Source of the DNA: Butyrivibrio sp. MC2013
GTDB taxonomy: Bacteria > Bacillota > Clostridia > Lachnospirales > Lachnospiraceae
Direction of reading: 5' to 3'
DNA length: 64,000 nucleotides
Assembly (NCBI RefSeq): GCF_000424585.1
Contig: NZ_AUKE01000008.1
Location: 62,001 to 126,000, forward strand
Part shown: in pieces, positions 7,919 through 15,439 of the stretch
How positions within the stretch are numbered: the stretch's first letter is position 1
Layout: each line of letters starts with the position of its first letter
Notes under the pieces: model-generated
The model's database searches: none
Told to the model about the DNA's origin: nothing
Seen by the model: only the letters and a program-made list of their open reading frames with translations
Made by a program: the position numbers and the translations under genes

Positions 7919-9427
7919 TCAAAGGTACTTCGCACTGAGACGAAGAAGCTCTTCCTGGTTGGTTTCCTTGGTGTTTACTATTCCGGAGAGCCTGCCTGCG
8001 CTCATTACGCCTATCCTGTTGGTAATTCCCAGTATTTCAGGCATTTCCGATGATACTACAATGATTGTCTTTCCCTTTTTGGCCATATTGATGATCAGCT
8101 CGTATATCTCATACTTGGCACCTACATCAATACCTCTTGTGGGCTCATCCATCATGAACACCTTGGGATCGCGCTCCAGCCATTTACCGAATATGACCTT
8201 TTGCTGATTACCTCCGGAGAGTGATGTGATCATATCATCCGGTCCCATACACTTGGTATGCATGATACCAATCTCATTAAGAGTGGCCTTGTGCATCTTC
8301 TGGTCAGACAGCATGGGGCCTGATCTGTAATGAGACAGATTGGCGATTGTGGTATTAAAGGTCAGATCGCCTTTCAAGAAAAGGCCGTTAGCCTTTCTCT
8401 CCTCGGTAATCATGGCAAAGCCGTTACCCATAGCCTCTCTGGAGCTGCTAAAGTTCATGAGCTTGCCATCGTAATATACTCGTCCGGCTGCCCTGGTCCT
8501 GACACCAAAGATAGTCTCAAGAAGCTCTGTCCTTCCTGCGCCCACCAGTCCGTAGAGTCCAAAGATCTCTCCTTTTCTCACATCAAAAGAGATATCTGTA
8601 AGATAAGGCTCAAACTTTGTGGACAAATGGGATATGGAGAGGATATTCTCTCCCGGCGTGTTATCCACAGGGGGAAATCTGTTATCCAGGCTCCTTCCAA
8701 CCATGGCGGAGATAAGTTCGTTCATATTAGTCTCGGCAGTCTTTTTGGTAGCTACCAGCTTGCCATCTCTAAGGACGCTTATCTCATCGCAGATCTCAAA
8801 GATCTCGTCCATCTTATGTGATATATATATTAGTGATATGCCCTGACTCCTGAGCTGTCTCATCATGCTAAAGAGCTTCCTGACTTCAGGCTCTGTAAGG
8901 GATGATGTAGGCTCGTCCAGAACTATTATTTTCGAATTATAAGAAATCGCCTTGGCAATCTCGCACATCTGTCTCTGAGAAACAGACATATTGCGCATGG
9001 GCTGTGTCAGGTCCACCGTCATACCCAGCTTTCTAAAGAGCTCCGCAGCTTCCTTTTTCATCCTGGCTTCATCCACAATGCCTGCTGCGTTTCTCGGATA
9101 TCTGCCCAAAAAGAGATTGTCTACAACGCTTCTCTCCAGGCACTGGTTCAGCTCCTGATGTACCATGGCTATACCATTTTCAAGAGCATCCTTGGGATTA
9201 GCAAAGGAAACCTCCCTGCCGTCCAGAAATATATCCCCCTCATCCTTGTGATAGGTTCCGAAGAGGCATTTCATCATAGTAGATTTGCCGGCTCCGTTCT
9301 CACCCATTAGACCCATTACGGTCCCCTTTTTAACATCAAGGTCTATGTGATCCAGGACCCTGTTCCTTCCAAAGGATTTGGACATTCCGCGAATGGACAG
9401 GATTATATTGTCTTTGTTTTCTGACAT
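7919..9427 (-). CDS. mglA: Galactose/methyl-galactoside ABC transporter ATP-binding protein MglA
   Basis: The 502-residue protein has tandem nucleotide-binding domains, as in MglA/RbsA. The first domain has Walker A GENGAGKSTMMK, the signature MSVSQRQMCEIAKA and Walker B IIVLDEPTSSLTE. The second domain has the degenerate LYGLVGAGRTELLE P-loop, SLSGGNQQKVIFGKWL and VFMMDEPTRGIDVG. The length is the family norm. The start has an AGGAG site. It would energise import through MglC for ligand bound by MglB. It lies about 90 bases after mglB and 12 bases before mglC on one transcript. Confidence 0.93.
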   Translation of the reverse strand: MSENKDNIILSIRGMSKSFGRNRVLDHIDLDVKKGTVMGLMGENGAGKSTMMKCLFGTYHKDEGDIFLDGREVSFANPKDALENGIAMVHQELNQCLERSVVDNLFLGRYPRNAAGIVDEARMKKEAAELFRKLGMTVDLTQPMRNMSVSQRQMCEIAKAISYNSKIIVLDEPTSSLTEPEVRKLFSMMRQLRSQGISLIYISHKMDEIFEICDEISVLRDGKLVATKKTAETNMNELISAMVGRSLDNRFPPVDNTPGENILSISHLSTKFEPYLTDISFDVRKGEIFGLYGLVGAGRTELLETIFGVRTRAAGRVYYDGKLMNFSSSREAMGNGFAMITEERKANGLFLKGDLTFNTTIANLSHYRSGPMLSDQKMHKATLNEIGIMHTKCMGPDDMITSLSGGNQQKVIFGKWLERDPKVFMMDEPTRGIDVGAKYEIYELIINMAKKGKTIIVVSSEMPEILGITNRIGVMSAGRLSGIVNTKETNQEELLRLSAKYL

Positions 9428-9518
9428 ATCTAATCTCCTGTTTCATAAAAGGTTGCCGGTGGCAGGTTAGTGCCGCCGGCAGCCTTTAATATTTTTTGCC
9501 CCATTTAGATAATTCTAA

Positions 9519-10871
9519 TTACTGATTAAGTATTGCTGTGTAGCTTGCTGCGTTATCAGTCTTAACCATGTTGATGGCAAATGCATCATACTGGCTGGGA
9601 TTGCCAAGGCGGTTGGTAATGTTGGACTCTGTCTGTCCGTCACCGCCGATGTACTCAACATTTAAGTTGAGCAGATCATCATAGTTCTGAAGAAGAGGCT
9701 GATATGTAGCGCTCAGGAAGTTATCTGAAGCATTATAGATATCAAGCCATACATTCTTAACAGGTGATGATGCCTCATCAAGCTGATTGGATACAGGTGT
9801 ATAGGTCTTGGTAGCATCTGTGAAATCCTGATAGTTATCTGCTGTTACAGCAAGATTCAGAGCATAGTAGGAACGCTCCTCTGGCACATACTTATAGTCT
9901 GTGTCGGACAGAACATTGCCTGCAGCATCTGCTGTGCCGATACCTGTGTCGATATCAACACCGTCAAGAAGGTTACGAAGTACACGAAGTGTGAGATACG
10001 CCTGAACATCAGCGTGCTGTGAGATAGTTCCTGCATAACCCTCAGCAATAGCTGCTACAGCATCACTGTTAGCATCATATCCGAAGGTAGGAACATTGTT
10101 TTCTTTGGACCATGCATTGAACATACTCATGCCCATGCCGTCATTATTGGATACTACGATATCGATCTGGTCGCCAAAAGTAGCTGACCATGTACCAATA
10201 GCGTTACCTGCTGTAGCTGCATCCCATGTAGCACCTGCGGAGTTCTTCATCTCCTGTGAAGCAAGCTCACGAACGGTATACTCTTTGCCGCCCAGTGTGA
10301 TCTTGGCATCCTGTACTACTGAAGCACTTCCGTCTACGTTGGTGCCTGCAGGTGAAGGATCTATATTGCCATCAGCATCAATGCCTGTACCAAGCGCTTT
10401 GCGGACACCTCTTGTACGAGCAATAGAATCGTTATGTCCTATATCACCGATAGCAAGTACATAACCGATAATTCCATCGCCGTTACGATCAATGCCCTCA
10501 GCATGGTTGTTGAGATAATCTACAACCATCTGGCCCTGGAGTTCTGCACCCTGGTTAGCATCAAAACCTACATAATAGGTCTTGTCATTGAAGTTGAGCG
10601 CATCCATGTCCAGCTCCCCTGTAGAGCTGTTAGAAGGCTGACGGTTCCACCATACGAGAGGCTTCTGGCTGTTTTCGCCGCCTGAAGAAGCTGTTTCCCC
10701 TGCATCTTCGCTTTCTGCACCTGCATCTTCGCTTTCTGCACCTGCATCTTCGCTTTCTGCCCCATCAGCCTGCTCATTAGCAGAAGGGTTAGAGCCTGTA
10801 CCGGATCCGCATGCAGCAAGAGATGCTGTAAGTGCGAATGCAAGAACAACTGATACCAATTTCTTTTTCAT
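9519..10871 (-). CDS. mglB: Galactose-binding lipoprotein MglB
   Basis: The 450-residue secreted lipoprotein has a signal peptide with lipobox LAAC (Cys at about 21). Next is an acidic low-complexity linker with three copies of a seven-residue Gly-Ala-Glu-Ser-Glu-Asp-Ala unit, then a Peripla_BP_4 domain. Galactose-binding-protein-like features include a calcium-loop-type RNGDGIIGYVLAIGD and the VVSNNDGMGMSMFNAW segment (cf. NNDAMA). The start at 10871 has a perfect AAGGAGG. It is the first gene of mglBAC, and its promoter lies upstream near 10940. Compared with the two anchored binding proteins at 1-2127, this one is a normal lipoprotein for transport. Confidence 0.9.
   Translation of the reverse strand: MKKKLVSVVLAFALTASLAACGSGTGSNPSANEQADGAESEDAGAESEDAGAESEDAGETASSGGENSQKPLVWWNRQPSNSSTGELDMDALNFNDKTYYVGFDANQGAELQGQMVVDYLNNHAEGIDRNGDGIIGYVLAIGDIGHNDSIARTRGVRKALGTGIDADGNIDPSPAGTNVDGSASVVQDAKITLGGKEYTVRELASQEMKNSAGATWDAATAGNAIGTWSATFGDQIDIVVSNNDGMGMSMFNAWSKENNVPTFGYDANSDAVAAIAEGYAGTISQHADVQAYLTLRVLRNLLDGVDIDTGIGTADAAGNVLSDTDYKYVPEERSYYALNLAVTADNYQDFTDATKTYTPVSNQLDEASSPVKNVWLDIYNASDNFLSATYQPLLQNYDDLLNLNVEYIGGDGQTESNITNRLGNPSQYDAFAINMVKTDNAASYTAILNQ
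10699..10761. repeat. 21-bp tandem repeat inside mglB (three units)
   Basis: Three near-perfect 21-bp units (10699-10719, 10720-10740, 10741-10761) encode the repeated acidic linker of MglB just after the lipid anchor. Such units can gain or lose copies by slippage, which would change the tether length of the binding protein. Confidence 0.9.
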
Positions 10872-10939
10872 AAATACCTCCTTAGATTTAACTTTGAAAT
10901 AATGCTCTATATGGAACTTCTTTCTTCGTTACATCTAGG

Positions 10940-10945
10940 ATTATA
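10940..10945 (-). promoter_or_regulatory. Candidate -10 of the mglBAC promoter
   Basis: A perfect TATAAT lies on the minus strand about 70 bases before the mglB start. No good -35 hexamer is found 16-18 bases upstream. This is the usual look of an activator-dependent promoter and would fit control by the AraC-type response regulator of this locus (inference). Confidence 0.45.
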
Positions 10946-10998
10946 GAACCACCCACTATAAAGGTATATTGAAAATTCTTCTTTCTATCTTGAAAATA

Positions 10999-11105
10999 AT
11001 ATGACGAACAGGTTCAAACATGAGCAACGAAGCACGGAGTGTGAAGTTGCGAATGTTTCAGGATTGCGAGAGTTTCGCAGAAACGAAGCAATCCGTTCGT
11101 CATAT
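10999..11105. repeat. Small repeat with terminal inverted repeats, family B copy 1
   Basis: The 107-bp element is bounded by ATATGACGAAC and its inverse GTTCGTCATAT. Its reverse complement matches 11838-11993. It overlaps the stop codon of the HAD gene, since the TGA at 11102-11100 is part of the terminal repeat. The size and ends resemble a small non-autonomous mobile element. The remainder of the 10872-11099 gap is the mglB promoter region. Confidence 0.7.
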
Positions 11106-11702
11106 GTATCTTACACATTCCCTTATGACATCCCAGTCCATGCACCTTATATAGTTACTTGAGGGGAAGTCGCATCCCCTGTTCCATGGACGGTCTACCA
11201 CCATGACTTTTACCCCGGGAAAGTGCTCCAGATAAGGAAGAGCCATAGGCGAATCTTCTACCGCAATATCAAAATGCATCCTGTAGAAATCCTCCAGTTC
11301 CAGATTGTGCTCACCTGCCTGATAAAATGAATCTCTCCCGTATTTATTCAGGCAAAAGAGCTTCACTCCTGAGAGTCCGTGCTCATCAAGCCACTTTCTG
11401 GATGCATCATAGGCACTGTAAGGGCGACCTGTGATAACGTTCACTTCGTGGCCCTTACAAAGCCAGTCCCTTATGGTATCGCAGGCCCCGGGAGTCTCCT
11501 CATAAGACAGCAATACTTCCGGCCTGTGCCCCTCCTCCATAAGCTGTATATACTCTTCATCGCTAAGGCTAAAGGACTTTTGCAGGTCAAAAAATCTCAC
11601 ATCTTCATAGGGGACATTTTTGCCAAAGAGCCTCCCCGCTATCATGGTAAAAGCCTTTGCTGTCTCGCACAAACAATCATCAAAATCCACGTAAAAGTTC
11701 AT
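11100..11702 (-). CDS. HAD-superfamily 5'-nucleotidase-like protein (NT5C type)
   Basis: The 200-residue cytoplasmic hydrolase has the HAD nucleophile motif near the N-terminus (FYVDFDDCLCET), a second motif in VNVITGRPYSAYD, and an acidic motif in IAVEDSPMALPYL. This pattern and length fit the NT5C (5'(3')-deoxyribonucleotidase) group. The exact substrate, whether a nucleotide or another phosphoester, cannot be told. The start has an AGGAG site. The gene stands alone on the minus strand between two inverted copies of repeat family B, a position typical of a gene insertion or of a site that attracts repeats. Confidence 0.7.
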   Translation of the reverse strand: MNFYVDFDDCLCETAKAFTMIAGRLFGKNVPYEDVRFFDLQKSFSLSDEEYIQLMEEGHRPEVLLSYEETPGACDTIRDWLCKGHEVNVITGRPYSAYDASRKWLDEHGLSGVKLFCLNKYGRDSFYQAGEHNLELEDFYRMHFDIAVEDSPMALPYLEHFPGVKVMVVDRPWNRGCDFPSSNYIRCMDWDVIRECVRYI

Positions 11703-11752
11703 ATATTATTCTCCTAAAAAAGCTATATTAACTATCTCATCTCTCTTATGAG

Positions 11753-11840
11753 ATATTATGAGGCAGGTGTCAAAAGTTATTTTTGACCCTTACGTCATAT
11801 TATGAGGTAGGTGTCAAAAGTTCCTTTTGACACCTTATGA
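11753..11840. repeat. 44-bp tandem repeat (two units), family C
   Basis: Two adjacent 44-bp units start at 11753 and 11797. Each has ATATTATGAGG(C/T)AGGTGTC followed by a small hairpin (GTCAAAAG/CTTTTGAC type). Partial copies occur at 12031-12058 and 26616-26640, and a degraded one at about 1105-1145. The second unit abuts family B copy 2, so this intergenic region is a patchwork of repeats. Confidence 0.65.
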
Positions 11841-11993
11841 CTAACGGATTGTTCCGTTTCTTCGAAACTCTCACAATCCTAAAACATTCGCATAATTACG
11901 ACATAGAAGTGCCTCCCTGCACTTCTGGACATGTCGAAATGCATCCATGCATTCCGCACTACGTGCTACTTTGCTCATGTTTTGCGGGTCATA
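11838..11993. repeat. Family B repeat copy 2, with a ~50-bp internal insertion
   Basis: It matches the reverse complement of 10999-11105 over both ends (ACGGATTG-TCGTTTC-type start, TTTGCTCATGTTTTG-type end). It carries an extra ~50 bp containing AGAAGTGCCTCCCTGCACTTCT, itself a hairpin. A separate hairpin (ATTTCGA/TCGAAAT arms) follows at about 12002-12030. The 11703-12160 gap thus contains the 44-bp tandem repeat, this element, that hairpin and the channel promoter. The 73-codon plus-strand frame here looks like repeat sequence, not a gene. Confidence 0.65.
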
Positions 11994-12089
11994 AATTCAT
12001 ATTCGATTTCGAGCAAGCTCGAATCGAAATGACTTTTGACCCTTACGTCATATTATAGCTTTAAGCCATGCCGCTGTCATGTCAGCCAA

Positions 12090-12117
12090 TTGCTATCCAG
12101 ATGATATACAGTATGAT
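12090..12117 (+). promoter_or_regulatory. Candidate promoter of the K+ channel gene
   Basis: TTGCTA at 12090-12095 and TATGAT at 12112-12117 are separated by 16 bases. They lie 43 bases upstream of the channel start codon and read toward it. This is a plausible housekeeping promoter. Confidence 0.45.
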
Positions 12118-12160
12118 AGTATTGATATAGGTAATCATTCATAAAGGGGAGGAAGTAAAA

Positions 12161-13360
12161 TTGGCTGCAAAGACCAAAGAAGAACGGATCCGCGCATTAT
12201 TCAAGATGGTATCCGTGGGTGTTATAGATGATCCCATAAATCAGAGCTATGACGTGATCAGTACAGGAGCGCTCATAGCCAATCTTGTAGGCGCTTTCGC
12301 AGGCACCTTCAAATATGTAGCTGACAGATTCGGCACACTTCTATACTGGGTCGAGCTTATAACTGTCATTTTTTTTGCGGTTGACTACACGATCAGGCTC
12401 ATAACGTCCCACTGCCTCTATCCCGACAGGACAAAGAAGGGCGCGGTCGCCAAATATGTATTTAGCTTTGACGGCATCGTAGACCTGCTCTCCTTCCTGC
12501 CCTATTTTCTGCCTATTTTCTTCCCCGCAGGCATTGCTGCCTTCAGGATGTTCAGGATGATCAGGATATTCAGGCTCTTTAGGATCAATGCCTATTACGA
12601 TTCTCTCAATGTTATCACTGAGGTTATTTCAGCCAAGAGCCAGCAGCTCTTATCCTCAGTTTTTATCATTTTCACACTGATGCTGGCATCAAGCCTGTGT
12701 ATGTATTCTCTGGAACACGAAGCACAGCCGGATATATTCGAGAATGCCTTTTCCGGCATCTGGTGGTCAGTATCAACGCTCCTTACCGTAGGCTACGGAG
12801 ATATTTATCCCGTCACCATTTTGGGCAAGATATTCTCCATTATCATCACCTTCCTGGGCGTGGGCATGGTAGCCATCCCTACAGGTATCATTTCCGCAGG
12901 TTTTGTTGAGCAGTATTCCAGATTCACTAATATCAGTGACGTGGGCATTGAGGAAAATATGAAATTCATCACTGTTCGCATCAAGGCAAAGGATGAATGG
13001 ACCGGCAAAAATATTAAAGACATATCCCTCCCCCATGACGTTGCCATTACAGCTATACAAAGAGGTAACGAGACTATTATCCCCAGGGGCAATGTCATCC
13101 TAAAGGCTGATGACAGGCTGGTCCTTGGAACCACCCGGGATGATGTTCAGACCAATCTAACCCTCAAGGAGATCACCATCAAAAAGCACAATCCCTGGAA
13201 CGGCATGCAGATATCAGATCTGGATATATCCAGAAAGACCTTTATTGTGCTGATCAAAAGACAGGGTGAAAATATATTTCCAAACGGAAGCCAGGTACTG
13301 GCAGAAAATGATACAGTGATCATGCTTACAAAAGGAAGCAAAAACAAGATTCGCTTCTAA
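12161..13360 (+). CDS. Voltage-gated-type K+ channel with RCK_C (TrkA-C) domains
   Basis: The 399-residue membrane protein has a six-helix channel core. It shows an S4-like arginine helix (FRMFRMIRIFRLFRI, about residues 127-141), a pore loop with selectivity filter TLLTVGYGDIYPVT (about 206-219) and a final S6 helix. The cytoplasmic C-terminal ~140 residues contain two TrkA-C-like modules (about 265-330 and 335-399; e.g. DRLVLGTT, DTVIMLTKG), which in relatives bind small ligands and gate the channel. It starts with TTG, preceded by GGGGAGGAAG 6-10 bases upstream. It is the first gene of a short plus-strand pair. Function: regulated K+ flux across the inner membrane. Confidence 0.87.
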   Translation: MAAKTKEERIRALFKMVSVGVIDDPINQSYDVISTGALIANLVGAFAGTFKYVADRFGTLLYWVELITVIFFAVDYTIRLITSHCLYPDRTKKGAVAKYVFSFDGIVDLLSFLPYFLPIFFPAGIAAFRMFRMIRIFRLFRINAYYDSLNVITEVISAKSQQLLSSVFIIFTLMLASSLCMYSLEHEAQPDIFENAFSGIWWSVSTLLTVGYGDIYPVTILGKIFSIIITFLGVGMVAIPTGIISAGFVEQYSRFTNISDVGIEENMKFITVRIKAKDEWTGKNIKDISLPHDVAITAIQRGNETIIPRGNVILKADDRLVLGTTRDDVQTNLTLKEITIKKHNPWNGMQISDLDISRKTFIVLIKRQGENIFPNGSQVLAENDTVIMLTKGSKNKIRF

Positions 13361-13385
13361 CACTTGTCATATACGGAGGACAATC

Positions 13386-14360
13386 ATGGACAAATTCAAA
13401 TGGTGTTTTATTGGAACAGGTACGCTGGCAACCCATATTGCCAAAGAGATCACAGATAGCGGCAGACATGAAATTGTATCCTGTTATACCAGAGACCCTG
13501 ATAAATGCAGGGCCTTTGCGACCGATTATGGTGCTAAAGCCTGTACGAATGCCAAAGATGCCATCCTTGCAGAAGGCGTAGAGGGTGTATATATAGTAAC
13601 TCCGCACAACGCCCACTACCGCTATGCAAAAGAGGCATTGGAGCTTGGAAAGCCCATCCTGTGCGAAAAGGCTTTTACCGTAAAAGGCAGTGAAACAGAT
13701 GATCTCATAAAAATATCCAGAGATAAGGGCGTATACCTTTGCGAAGCCATGTGGACCTGGTTTGGAAGTCCTGCCAATCAGGTCAGGCAGTGGGTGGACT
13801 CCGGTCGTATAGGCCGCGTCACAGATGCGCATTTTACATATTGCATGCAGTCCATAAACTACGCACCCAGGGTATCTGATCCAAGGCGCGCAGGCGGTGC
13901 TCTCCTTGACATTACTATCTACCCCATCACCTATGCCTACAGGCTTTGGGGCTATCCTGTCAGGATAAGCAGTAATGGCCATATAGAAAATGGCGTAGAT
14001 CACTATGAAGAAGTAAAAATGGAATTTGCAGGCGACGAGAAGGTGTCAATACGTGCCTCTATAGTAGACTTTGATGGCCTTGAGAAGATGACCATAAACG
14101 GTGACAAGGGACAGATAACAGCAGACAATTATCACTTCGGCCAGGAAGCCAGCTGCATCTTAAACACAGGCGAAACAGATATCTATAAGGGAGATGGTGA
14201 ATCAATAGGATACATGCCCGAATTTGACACTGTTGCCTCAGAAATAAGAGAAGGCCTTAAAGAGAGCGCAAAAGTCCCTCTTAAGGCCACATCAGATGTA
14301 ATGCATATCCTTGACACTATCAGGCAGCAGATCGGACTGGAATATACTGACCTAGAATGA
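13386..14360 (+). CDS. Gfo/Idh/MocA family NAD(P)-dependent oxidoreductase
   Basis: The 324-residue protein has an N-terminal Rossmann fold (WCFIGTGTLATHIAKEI), the family motif CEKAFT (the usual EKP lysine region), and a C-terminal alpha/beta domain (GGALLDITIYPITYAYRLWG). Members oxidise or reduce sugars, inositols or related carbonyl compounds using NAD(P). The substrate cannot be read from sequence. A strong CGGAGGACA site precedes the ATG, and the gene follows the channel by 25 bases, so they are probably co-transcribed although no shared function is obvious. It ends convergently with the YhfC gene. Confidence 0.85.
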   Translation: MDKFKWCFIGTGTLATHIAKEITDSGRHEIVSCYTRDPDKCRAFATDYGAKACTNAKDAILAEGVEGVYIVTPHNAHYRYAKEALELGKPILCEKAFTVKGSETDDLIKISRDKGVYLCEAMWTWFGSPANQVRQWVDSGRIGRVTDAHFTYCMQSINYAPRVSDPRRAGGALLDITIYPITYAYRLWGYPVRISSNGHIENGVDHYEEVKMEFAGDEKVSIRASIVDFDGLEKMTINGDKGQITADNYHFGQEASCILNTGETDIYKGDGESIGYMPEFDTVASEIREGLKESAKVPLKATSDVMHILDTIRQQIGLEYTDLE

Positions 14361-14412
14361 GCTACCTGGGGACGGGGTTTGTGGACCAAAAATCCAGGGG
14401 CCTACAATCTTA

Positions 14413-15231
14413 TCAGTCTTTCAGCTTTGCATACAACTTTGCAGCAATATATATAGCTGCAATTGCCCAAATACCGCACCAAACCTCTACTGACCAAAGT
14501 GGTAATATTCCTCTCTGATAGAGAGCCGCAAAGGTATCCATCAGCATATGCATAAGGATTGCAAGGGGCAGATATTTTATCCTGGATGTGACCACACCAT
14601 AATAGACTATGACTGTGAGTCCTATGTGCAGGAGCATTGCAAATACACGCTCTATAACATTCAAAGCCATCATGCCGTAGCCAAAAGAGGCAGCCGCCTG
14701 AATAGAGGGAAGAGCTATGGAAGCATTATCTTTAGTGATCTGCAGCGCAGTCATAGCTTCCCGGGTAGACATAGATGAGAAAATGCTCGCAACCACAAGA
14801 CCACTGATGATCCCCGGCAAAATGACCAAAAGGACTTCTATCCCGCCGTGACCAATGCCATAAAAAACAGCGTTTTCACGGGTGCGATCTTTTTTCATAA
14901 AATATTTAAGAACAATATACCTTCCGCACTCCTCAAACACCCCCGCCATGATTACTCCGTATAAGACAAAAGCGGCTGTGTTGCCATTGATAAAGCGGGA
15001 TACCGGATTATCAAGAATAATGCAGAAATAATGAACCCCAAGCTCCAGCACTCTGGCAGATACAATAAAGCCTGCAGCTCCCGCAAGTAGATATTTGAAT
15101 TTCGTCTCTTCCCTATGCTTTATGCGCCAATAAATGACAGCACACACAGTTATCAGGATCATAAGAATTATAGTAATTATCAAAGCCGGAATACTGTTCT
15201 TTCCTATGACGATATCTTCAATCTCTTTCAT
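14413..15231 (-). CDS. YhfC-family polytopic membrane protein (putative intramembrane metalloprotease)
   Basis: The 272-residue protein has about seven to eight hydrophobic helices. Conserved polar motifs inside helices, VFEECGRYIVLKYF and YGIGHGGIEVLLV, plus LMHMLMDTFAAL near the end, match the YhfC family (PF10086) and resemble CPBP-type EExxR...H...H metal sites. I start it at 15231 (ATG) because GGAGGGAG lies just upstream. A TTG ten codons earlier at 15261 has no ribosome binding site. It is a single gene between the oxidoreductase and the giant glycosidase. Protease activity is a family prediction, not shown. Confidence 0.7.
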   Translation of the reverse strand: MKEIEDIVIGKNSIPALIITIILMILITVCAVIYWRIKHREETKFKYLLAGAAGFIVSARVLELGVHYFCIILDNPVSRFINGNTAAFVLYGVIMAGVFEECGRYIVLKYFMKKDRTRENAVFYGIGHGGIEVLLVILPGIISGLVVASIFSSMSTREAMTALQITKDNASIALPSIQAAASFGYGMMALNVIERVFAMLLHIGLTVIVYYGVVTSRIKYLPLAILMHMLMDTFAALYQRGILPLWSVEVWCGIWAIAAIYIAAKLYAKLKD

Positions 15232-15360
15232 CCTCTTCTCCCTCCATTTATGATATTCCAAGTTCCGAAGCTAGCCTTTGATATATAAAAAAGTGAACAC
15301 GTTAAGTCTATATACTCGGCATTTATACTCCTTCTCTGATTTTACTATATTATTAGTAAA

Positions 15361-15408
15361 CAAAAAATGCCATACCCGGCAATTTAAGCCGGGCATGACA
15401 CTTTTTTA
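15361..15408 (-). terminator. Terminator after the giant glycosidase gene (possibly bidirectional)
   Basis: A GC-rich stem (GCCCGGC / GCCGGG) with a TTAAATT loop is flanked by A-rich and T-rich tracts on both sides. On the minus strand it is followed by TTTTTTG. It lies 30-80 bases past the glycosidase stop. Confidence 0.75.
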
Positions 15409-15439
15409 GCTGCGTGGGAGCCCTGTAAAAATGAATAAG

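Noticed and set aside
10699..10761. Short regular repeats considered as a CRISPR-like array
   Set aside because: The 21-bp units are directly adjacent, in frame and coding; there are no spacers.
11837..12058. Plus-strand 73-codon open frame between the HAD gene and the K+ channel
   Set aside because: It coincides with repeat family B copy 2 and neighbouring hairpins and has no ribosome binding site.
14373..14412. GGGGACGGGG-containing sequence after the oxidoreductase gene, considered as a repeat or terminator
   Set aside because: Only a weak CCTGG/CCAGG pairing is present, there is no T-tract and no second copy in the window.
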